A stretch of 6,080 nucleotides of DNA from Candidatus Omnitrophota bacterium (lineage in GTDB: Bacteria > Omnitrophota > Gorgyraeia > Pluralincolimonadales > Pluralincolimonadaceae), in the NCBI GenBank assembly GCA_028715315.1, contig JAQUSA010000066.1, forward strand, positions 1 to 6,080, in the 5' to 3' direction. The notes below the pieces were generated by a model. That model was not told the DNA's origin and searched no databases. It was given only the letters and a program-made list of their open reading frames with translations. The translations under genes were made by a program, and so were the position numbers. This document shows, piece after piece, positions 1-5,004 of the stretch. Each line of letters opens with the position of its first letter. Position 1 is the stretch's first letter.

Positions 1-1
1 G

Positions 2-481
2 AGTGTTGAGGTCTGGGGCCGGATACTCGCGGCGGGTAAACCTTACGGCCTTATCCCGGCGGGCCTCGGGTCAAGGGACACGCTGCGCCTAGAGGCGGGT
101 TGTCCGCTATACGGGACGGATACCGACGAGACGAAGACCCCGCTCGAGACTAACCTGATGTGGGCGGTAGACATGAACAAGGATTTTATCGGAAAGAAAG
201 TGATAGCGGAGCGCTCGGCGTCCGGAGCGAAAGAGGTCCTTGCGGCGTTCGAGATGCTCGACAGGGCGATACCGCGCACGGGCTGCGCCGTAGAGAAGGG
301 CGGATCGGAGATCGGCGTTGTCACAAGCGGCTCATATTCGCCCACGCTGAAGAAGAACATAGGTTTCGCATATCTGACGCCCGTGAATTCCGCCGTAGGG
401 AGCGCTATAGATATATTGGTGCACGCGGAGAGGAAAAAGGCCGTCGTGGTAAAGGCCCCATTTTATAGGAGAAAAAAATAA
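2..481 (+). CDS. gcvT: Aminomethyltransferase, glycine cleavage T protein (5'-truncated by window edge)
   Basis: This is the C-terminal 159 residues of GcvT; the family is usually about 360 residues, so more than half lies upstream of the window. GcvT takes the aminomethyl group held on lipoyl-GcvH, releases ammonia and makes 5,10-methylene-tetrahydrofolate in the cytoplasm. The open frame runs from position 2 with no internal stop. It shows the GcvT signature GLGSRDTLRLEAGCPLYG (about positions 62-115), then WAVDMNKDFIGKK, and then the C-terminal domain pattern of a G-V-TSG-SYSPTLKKNIGFAYLTP stretch. An ATG at 158 lies inside the conserved region and is not the real start. The TAA stop at 479-481 overlaps the gcvH ATG by one base (TAATG), which suggests coupled translation. 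Nothing in the visible part looks degraded. Identity is firm; the start and the N-terminal folate-binding part cannot be seen. Confidence 0.96.
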   Translation, partial: SVEVWGRILAAGKPYGLIPAGLGSRDTLRLEAGCPLYGTDTDETKTPLETNLMWAVDMNKDFIGKKVIAERSASGAKEVLAAFEMLDRAIPRTGCAVEKGGSEIGVVTSGSYSPTLKKNIGFAYLTPVNSAVGSAIDILVHAERKKAVVVKAPFYRRKK

Positions 482-870
482 TGGCTGACACCGGAAAACT
501 GCTTTTTACGAAGACGCATGAATGGCTCAGGATAGAAGGCAATGTGGGATATGTCGGGATATCCGACCACGCGCAGAAAGAGATAACGGATGTCGTATTC
601 GTCGAGCTCCCCAAGATAGGCAGGGAAGTAGCGAAGGAGGGCGAGGCCGCGGTGGTCGAATCGGTAAAGGCCGCATTTTCAATATATGCGCCGGTATCGG
701 GCAAGATAGTCAAGGCCAACGGCGCGGTCGAGAAGGACCCGTCCATAGTGAACAAGTCCCCGTATGATGACGGCTGGTTCTTCGCGATCGAGATGAAGGA
801 CGCTAAAGAGGCGGATACCCTTATGTCTTTTAAGGATTACGAGGAATTCATAAAGAGCGGAGCCCATTGA
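481..870 (+). CDS. gcvH: Glycine cleavage system H protein (lipoyl carrier)
   Basis: The product has 129 residues, normal for GcvH. It is the small cytoplasmic lipoyl-bearing shuttle that carries the aminomethyl intermediate from the glycine decarboxylase (GcvPA/PB) to GcvT and is then reoxidised by the L protein. The N-terminal THEWLRIEGNVGYVGISDHA (residues 12-31) and the lipoyl-attachment hairpin VVESVKAA (58-65) are classic; Lys63 is the predicted lipoylated residue. SPYDDGWFFAIEM in the C-terminal third matches the family's PY-x-x-GW motif. The ATG at 481 is preceded by AGGAG at 467-471 with 9 nt spacing, and it overlaps the gcvT stop by one base. The lipoyl-transfer-family gene two genes downstream plausibly modifies Lys63; that link is inference. 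No missing key residue was seen. Confidence 0.98.
   Translation: MADTGKLLFTKTHEWLRIEGNVGYVGISDHAQKEITDVVFVELPKIGREVAKEGEAAVVESVKAAFSIYAPVSGKIVKANGAVEKDPSIVNKSPYDDGWFFAIEMKDAKEADTLMSFKDYEEFIKSGAH
859..862 (+). promoter_or_regulatory. Ribosome binding site supporting the TTG start of gcvPA
   Basis: GGAG lies within the last codons of gcvH, 9 nt before the TTG at 872. It is short but correctly spaced. Together with the conserved N-terminal protein sequence it favours TTG over the downstream ATG at 911. Confidence 0.6.
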
Positions 871-871
871 T

Positions 872-2206
872 TTGAAATATTCGCCGCACACCGATAAAGA
901 CAAGAAAGAGATGCTCGCCGCTATCGGCGCGTCCTCGGCCGAAAGCCTCTTTGAGGCTATACCCGAGGGGTTGCGCGCCGGAAAGCTCGACCTGCCGGAG
1001 GGAATATCCGAACTCGAACTGAAGAAGTCGATCCATGATAAGGCCGATAAGAACTACTCGACCAACAAGCTTATATCATTCCTTGGAGGCGGCGCCTACG
1101 AGCACCATATACCGCAGGTGGTCGAGAGCATAATATCGAGGGGCGAGTTCCTTACCGCTTATACCCCCTACCAGGCGGAAGCCAGCCAGGGCACGCTGCA
1201 GGCGATATACGAGTACCAGAGCCTCATATGCGAACTTACGGGAATGGATGTAGCCAATGCATCGATGTATGACGGGGCGTCCGCCCTCGCGGAAGCGGTC
1301 TTGCTGGCCGTCAGGGAGACAGGGAGAAAGCGGGTCATTTTCCCCGAGTCGCTGCACCCGGAGTACAGGCAGGTTGTCAGGACCTACATGTCAGGATATA
1401 AAGTGGAGTTCACCGAGATCCCGCATGCCGGCGGCGTCTATGACGAAGCCGTCCTCAAGAAGGAGGTCGATGGCGATACTGCGTGCGTCATCGTGCAGAA
1501 CCCTAATTTCTTCGGATGCATAGAACATGCCGACAGGATCGAATCGATATGCCACGCTAAGGGCGCGCTGCTTATCGCGTCCGTGAACCCCATCTCATTG
1601 GGAGTGCTCAGATCCCCGGGCGAGTATAACGCCGATATCGCGGTCGGCGAAGGCCAGCCGCTCGGTATACCGCTCTGCTACGGAGGGCCCTATTTGGGCT
1701 TCTTCGCAGTGAAGGAAAAACATATGCGCAGGATGCCGGGAAGGGTGGCCGGCGTGACGAAGGATATGGACGGCAAGCGCGGTTTTGTCCTGACAATGCA
1801 GGCGCGCGAACAGCATATCCGCCGCGAGAAGGCGACATCGAATATATGTTCGAACGAGGGCCTTATGGCGCTGGCGGCCTGCGTCTACCTCTCATCTGTA
1901 GGCAGGGAGGGCATCAAGGAGACCGCGCGGCAGAACGTGATGAAGAGCCATTACATGAAGGAGAAGATCCTGAAGTTGAGTGGTTTTGAGCTATTTTCGG
2001 ACGCGCCGTTCTTCAACGAATTCGTCGTAAGGTGCGGAAAGGACCCCGAGAAGATAATCGGGGACCTGCTGAAGCACGGGATAATGGGCGGCCTGCCCCT
2101 GGGCAGGTTCTACCCTGGAATGAAAAATTGCATGTCGATCTGCGTGACTGAAACTAAATCGAAGGCGGAAATGGACAAGTTCGCCGAAGTCCTGAGCAAA
2201 CACTGA
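872..2206 (+). CDS. gcvPA: Glycine dehydrogenase (decarboxylating) subunit 1, P-protein alpha
   Basis: The product has 444 residues, the usual length for the alpha half of the split, two-subunit P protein. With GcvPB it decarboxylates glycine using PLP and transfers the aminomethyl group to the lipoyl arm of GcvH. Family hallmarks in order are FLGGGAYEHHIP (residues 70-81), YTPYQAEASQGTLQ (97-110), RVAGVTKD (291-298) and AREQHIRREKATSNIC (311-326). The start is a TTG at 872. It is chosen because the resulting MKYSPHTDKDKKEML fits the conserved N-terminus and because GGAG at 859-862 sits 9 nt upstream; the next in-frame ATG (911) would remove conserved residues. One base separates it from the gcvH stop. 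The alpha subunit lacks the PLP lysine, which is carried by GcvPB. In this frame a second TGA follows 9 nt after the real stop, because of a tandem repeat. Confidence 0.97.
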   Translation: MKYSPHTDKDKKEMLAAIGASSAESLFEAIPEGLRAGKLDLPEGISELELKKSIHDKADKNYSTNKLISFLGGGAYEHHIPQVVESIISRGEFLTAYTPYQAEASQGTLQAIYEYQSLICELTGMDVANASMYDGASALAEAVLLAVRETGRKRVIFPESLHPEYRQVVRTYMSGYKVEFTEIPHAGGVYDEAVLKKEVDGDTACVIVQNPNFFGCIEHADRIESICHAKGALLIASVNPISLGVLRSPGEYNADIAVGEGQPLGIPLCYGGPYLGFFAVKEKHMRRMPGRVAGVTKDMDGKRGFVLTMQAREQHIRREKATSNICSNEGLMALAACVYLSSVGREGIKETARQNVMKSHYMKEKILKLSGFELFSDAPFFNEFVVRCGKDPEKIIGDLLKHGIMGGLPLGRFYPGMKNCMSICVTETKSKAEMDKFAEVLSKH

Positions 2207-2220
2207 AAGTGCTGAAAGTG
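2203..2220 (+). repeat. Perfect 9-bp tandem duplication across the gcvPA/gcvPB junction
   Basis: The unit CTGAAAGTG occurs twice back to back (2203-2211 and 2212-2220). Each copy holds a TGA in the gcvPA frame (2204 and 2213) and a GTG in the gcvPB frame (2209 and 2218). The duplication therefore gives gcvPA a backup stop and gcvPB two possible GTG starts three codons apart. The repeat is directly visible; any functional consequence is inference. Confidence 0.9.
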
Positions 2221-3672
2221 GAAAAGCTTATATTTGAAATAGGTTCCGCGGGAAGGAAGGGTTATTCGCTCCCGAAGCTCGACGTCCCCGACGCCGACAT
2301 GAAGGAGCTTATCCCGGAGGATCTCCTGCGCAAGTCGGAAGCGGCGCTCCCGGAAGTTAGCGAGCTCGATTGTGTCCGCCATTTTACGCGCCTCTCGCAG
2401 CTGAACTATTCTGTCGATACCAATTTTTACCCTCTCGGCTCGTGCACGATGAAATATAACCCTAAGATAAACGAGAAGATGGCGTCCCTGCCGCAGTTCG
2501 CGGACCTGCACCCTTACCAGCCGGAATCGAGCGTCCAGGGCATGCTCGAGCTCCTTTACGAGACCGAGCAGATGCTCTGCAAGATATGCGGGATGGATGC
2601 TTTCACGCTGCAGCCGGCCGCCGGAGCGCACGGTGAGCTTACAGGCATGCTGATAGTCCGCGCGTACCACACGTCGAAGGGCAACCCGCGCAAGAAGGTC
2701 ATCATACCTGATTCGGCCCACGGGACGAATCCCGCGAGCGCCGCATTATGCGGATATGAAGTGGTCGCGGTCAAGTCCGACAGGAACGGCAGGATAGACC
2801 TCGACGCGCTTAAGGCCGTCGTGGACGGAGAGACAGCCGTCATGATGCTGACAAACCCGAGCACGCTCGGGCTTTTCGAGAAGAACGTCCGGCAGATAGC
2901 CGATATAGTGCATAAGGCGGGCGCGCTGCTCTATCTCGACGGGGCGAACATGAACGCGCTCGTCGGCATCGCGAGGCCCGGCGACATGGGTTTCGATATA
3001 TGCCACGTCAACCTCCATAAGTCATTTTCCACGCCTCACGGCGGGGGCGGCCCGGGCTCGGGCCCGGTGGGAGTGACTGCCGCGCTGTCCGATTACCTGC
3101 CGGTGCCGCGCGTGAAGATAAAGAGGAACAGGTTTATCCTGGACGCCGAATCCAAGAAGTCGGTCGGAAGGGTCCGCGCTTTTTACGGGAATACAGGGGT
3201 GATAATAAAAGCCTACTGCTATATGAAATCCCTTGGCGGGGACGGCCTGAAAGACGCTACGATAGAGGCTGTCCTTAACGCGAATTACCTCAAAGCCAGG
3301 CTGAAGGGCCATTACGCGCTGGCCGTAGATGACGAGCCCTGCATGCACGAATTCGTGCTTACCGGAAAGGACAAGAAGGACTTCGGGGTCAAGACGCTCG
3401 ACATAGCCAAGCGCCTGCTCGACTACGGATTCTACGCCCCGACGATCTACTTCCCGCTTATCGTGGAAGAGGCGATAATGATAGAGCCGACCGAGACGGA
3501 GTCCAAGGATACGCTCGACTCGTTCGTTGAGACGATGATAAAGGTCGCCAACGAGGCGAGGTCCGAACCCGGGCTGTTGACATCCGCCCCGCACTCCACG
3601 CCGGTGCGCAGGCTCGACGAAGTCTTGGCGGCAAGGGAACTCAACCTAAGATGGAAAAGACCTGGCGCCTGA
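2209..3672 (+). CDS. gcvPB: Glycine dehydrogenase (decarboxylating) subunit 2, P-protein beta (PLP-binding)
   Basis: The product has 487 residues, normal for the beta half of split GcvP. This subunit carries the PLP cofactor. The expected Schiff-base lysine is Lys271 in HVNLHKSFSTPHGGGGPG. Other family motifs are YPLGSCTMKYNPK (residues 74-86), QPAAGAHGE (135-143), HGTNPASA (171-178) and YLDGANMNA (242-250), where Asp244 is the likely pyridine-nitrogen partner. The start is GTG. The GTG at 2209 is 2 nt after the gcvPA stop, and a second GTG at 2218, in the other copy of a 9-bp repeat, would shorten the protein by three residues and still keep the conserved EKLIFEIG. No clear Shine-Dalgarno sequence precedes either, so coupling to gcvPA is likely. 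The 3' end overlaps the next gene by 22 nt. The protein looks intact. Confidence 0.97.
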   Translation: MLKVEKLIFEIGSAGRKGYSLPKLDVPDADMKELIPEDLLRKSEAALPEVSELDCVRHFTRLSQLNYSVDTNFYPLGSCTMKYNPKINEKMASLPQFADLHPYQPESSVQGMLELLYETEQMLCKICGMDAFTLQPAAGAHGELTGMLIVRAYHTSKGNPRKKVIIPDSAHGTNPASAALCGYEVVAVKSDRNGRIDLDALKAVVDGETAVMMLTNPSTLGLFEKNVRQIADIVHKAGALLYLDGANMNALVGIARPGDMGFDICHVNLHKSFSTPHGGGGPGSGPVGVTAALSDYLPVPRVKIKRNRFILDAESKKSVGRVRAFYGNTGVIIKAYCYMKSLGGDGLKDATIEAVLNANYLKARLKGHYALAVDDEPCMHEFVLTGKDKKDFGVKTLDIAKRLLDYGFYAPTIYFPLIVEEAIMIEPTETESKDTLDSFVETMIKVANEARSEPGLLTSAPHSTPVRRLDEVLAARELNLRWKRPGA

Positions 3673-4334
3673 TAGTCGAAGGTGAACGAGGGCCCGCCAT
3701 GAACATGGCCGTTGATGAGGCGATAATGGCCAAGGTTGCCGACGGCAGCTCGATGCCCGCCCTCCGCATATATAAGTGGCTCAAACCCTGCGTATCGGTC
3801 GGGAAATTCCAGGATATTGATGTGGCGCCCGGCACGGAGGTCGTAAGGCGGCCCACCGGCGGCGGTTCGGTACCGCATGGCGCGGAAGGATTTACATATT
3901 CCATGGTATACCGCGAAGGTTCCGGATGCATAACAAAGGGCGCCGCAGCCTCCTACAACCAGATACACGAGTGCGTTGCCGAGGCATTGAGGTCGATCGG
4001 CCTGGAAGCCCGACTGTTCACGCCAGGGCGCGCGCCCGCAAAGCCCTTCGGGGAGTGCTTTTCATCCCCCGTGCCGTCGGATGTCATGTCGGGAGGCAGG
4101 AAGGTCGCCGGGGCGGCCCAGAGGAGGAAGCGCGGGACCGTCCTGCACCAGGGGCAGGTCAGTTTAGACCTTGACGTTTCAGGTAAATGGTCGTATAATG
4201 CATTCCAAACCGCATTCATAAACTGCCTATCCAAACAGCTGGACCTGAGATTCCTGGAAACCCGGGTCTCTGAGGAAGAAAACAATCTGGCCGAGGAACT
4301 GGCTATGGATCATAACGAGGAGGTGACGAAATGA
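3651..4334 (+). CDS. Lipoate-protein ligase A / octanoyltransferase (LipM-like) family protein
   Basis: This 227-residue protein belongs to the biotin/lipoate A/B ligase fold family. Visible motifs are GPAMNMAVDEAI (residues 14-25), RRPTGGGSVPHG (66-77, the RR-x-x-GGG-x-V-x-H signature) and GGRKVAGAAQRRKRG (148-162), with Lys151 as the expected conserved acyl-carbonyl-binding lysine. Cys136 in ECFSSPVPSD lies where LipM/LipL-type acyltransferases place their catalytic Cys, so octanoyl transfer or amidotransfer is as plausible as ATP-dependent lipoate ligation. No gene symbol is assigned for that reason. It is shorter than full LplA (about 330 residues), lacking a separate C-terminal accessory domain, but the core appears complete. 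The motif usually written LQHG reads LHQG here (165-168). The ATG at 3651 overlaps the gcvPB end by 22 nt, with AAGGGA at 3633-3638 about 12 nt upstream. Its place directly after gcvTHPAPB suggests GcvH is its acceptor. Confidence 0.85.
   Translation: MEKTWRLIVEGERGPAMNMAVDEAIMAKVADGSSMPALRIYKWLKPCVSVGKFQDIDVAPGTEVVRRPTGGGSVPHGAEGFTYSMVYREGSGCITKGAAASYNQIHECVAEALRSIGLEARLFTPGRAPAKPFGECFSSPVPSDVMSGGRKVAGAAQRRKRGTVLHQGQVSLDLDVSGKWSYNAFQTAFINCLSKQLDLRFLETRVSEEENNLAEELAMDHNEEVTK
4317..4326 (+). promoter_or_regulatory. Near-consensus Shine-Dalgarno sequence for the ferredoxin gene
   Basis: GAGGAGGTGA lies inside the last codons of the upstream lipoyl-transfer gene and ends 4 nt before the ATG at 4331. 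It is the strongest ribosome binding site in the window, so the ferredoxin may be made in excess of the enzymes encoded by the same transcript (inference). Confidence 0.85.
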
Positions 4335-4516
4335 AGGCTAAGGTAGACCCGAATCTCTGCACAGGCTGCGAGCTATGCACGAATATATGCCCCGACGTCT
4401 TCGCGATGGAAGGGGATGTAGCGGCGGCCAAGGTCAGTCCTGTCCCCGCGGCAGCCGAGGCGACATGTAAGGAAGCCAAGGAAAGCTGCCCGGTTGAAGC
4501 TATATCTATAGAATAA
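4331..4516 (+). CDS. Single-cluster [4Fe-4S] ferredoxin
   Basis: This is a 61-residue soluble electron carrier. The cysteine pattern is C10-x2-C13-x2-C16-x3-C20-P, then C46-x6-C53-P. In monocluster ferredoxins of the Thermotoga maritima / Desulfovibrio type, the first three and the last of these bind one [4Fe-4S] cluster and the remaining two form a disulfide. By that comparison C10, C13, C16 and C53 are ligands, and C20 and C46 are the likely disulfide pair. The length and the start (MKAKVDPNLCTGC) also match that type closely. The ATG overlaps the upstream TGA (ATGA, 4 nt), so it is the last gene of the tightly coupled gcv cluster. A partner enzyme cannot be read from the sequence. Options are a radical-SAM lipoyl synthase encoded elsewhere, or electron exchange linked to glycine metabolism. 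Confidence 0.95.
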   Translation: MKAKVDPNLCTGCELCTNICPDVFAMEGDVAAAKVSPVPAAAEATCKEAKESCPVEAISIE

Positions 4517-4545
4517 CGAATAATAAATAAAAAAGGAGTGCTGTA

Positions 4546-4905
4546 ATGAAAAAGCTGGCATTGGTGTTGGTCGTGGTGTTCATCGCGTCGGCGATGTGTG
4601 TGAATGCATTTGCTGCCGAACAGGAGAACGGTTTCGCGAAGTTCTGGCGCGGAGTTTTCCAGTGGCCGTTCAACGCCGCTAAGGACAGCGCGAAGGTAGT
4701 CGGAGATACCGGTGTCAAAGCCGTAGGTACCGTTGCCGATGAGGGCAAAGCGATCGGCGGCACGCTTACAGGAGAAGAGGGCGCAGCCGAGAAGGTCGTA
4801 ACGAACCCGGTGGTTGGAACAGCCGAAACGGTAAAGACCGGTGTTGTCGGAACGGGCGAGATGCCAGGCAAGGCCACTGAAGAATCATGGCCGGCCAATA
4901 AGTAA
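4546..4905 (+). CDS. Small exported Ala/Gly/Val/Thr-rich protein of unknown function
   Basis: I do not recognise this 119-residue protein. It begins with a clear Sec signal peptide: positive MKK, a hydrophobic core LALVLVVVFIASAM, and a probable signal peptidase I site after AFA (residue 23). Cys18 is not in a valid lipobox (Met precedes it), so a lipoprotein is unlikely. The mature part opens with an aromatic stretch, GFAKFWRGVFQWPF (29-42). A low-complexity region of short helix-like segments rich in A, G, V, T, K and E follows. Residues 59-73 and 89-103 both run from a VGT to a terminal GT and share 5 of 15 positions, a weak internal repeat. It has no cysteine after the signal peptide and only one arginine. 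The ATG is preceded by AAGGAG (4533-4538) at 7 nt. It sits 29 nt after the ferredoxin gene and before a hairpin. Most likely periplasmic or envelope-associated; function unknown. Confidence 0.85.
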   Translation: MKKLALVLVVVFIASAMCVNAFAAEQENGFAKFWRGVFQWPFNAAKDSAKVVGDTGVKAVGTVADEGKAIGGTLTGEEGAAEKVVTNPVVGTAETVKTGVVGTGEMPGKATEESWPANK

Positions 4906-4952
4906 CATTTGTATTATACTACTCATACTAAAGAAATAGGATCCAGATAGAA

Positions 4953-4984
4953 AAAGCCCGGGGCCTCCATGACTCCCGGGCTTT
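4953..4984 (+). terminator. GC-rich hairpin, probable intrinsic terminator (possibly bidirectional or an attenuator)
   Basis: The arms AAAGCCCGGG (4953-4962) and CCCGGGCTTT (4975-4984) pair perfectly over 10 bp around a 12-nt loop. On the + strand only three T residues close the stem, followed by ACCTCT, so the U-tract is weak. On the - strand the stem is followed by five T residues (complement of A4951-4955). It lies 47 nt after the exported-protein stop and only 20 nt before the next start codon. It most simply ends the upstream transcript, but that closeness leaves room for a regulatory role. Confidence 0.6.
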
Positions 4985-5004
4985 ACCTCTAAAACGTAAA
5001 ATAT

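Noticed and set aside
2110..2721. Open frame on the - strand (203 codons) across the gcvPA/gcvPB junction
   Set aside because: It lies fully opposite two confirmed genes, is Arg/Leu-rich without motifs, and has no ribosome binding context that stands out.
3040..3075. Strong GC inverted repeat (GGCCCG ... CGGGCC) inside gcvPB
   Set aside because: It coincides with the conserved glycine/proline loop after the PLP lysine, so the GC-rich symmetry is explained by coding for Gly and Pro; no U-tract follows.
4494..4524. Possible promoter before the exported-protein gene (TTGAAG at 4494 and AATAAT at 4519)
   Set aside because: The spacing (19 nt) is long, the -10 match is poor and the region is simply AT-rich. 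It is too weak to list as a feature, although a separate promoter for this gene remains possible.
4597..4602. Cys18 of the exported protein as a lipoprotein cleavage site
   Set aside because: The residues before Cys are S-A-M; Met at the -1 position does not fit a lipobox, and a good AFA signal peptidase I site lies just downstream.
4506..4898. Open frame on the - strand opposite the small exported protein
   Set aside because: The + strand frame has a ribosome binding site and a proper signal peptide. The antisense product is Ala/Pro/Thr/Val-rich, mirroring the low-complexity + strand sequence.
4906..4952. TATACT at 4915-4920 as a promoter for the leuC-type gene
   Set aside because: There is no convincing -35 element at the right distance and no extended -10; AT-rich intergenic DNA yields such hexamers by chance.
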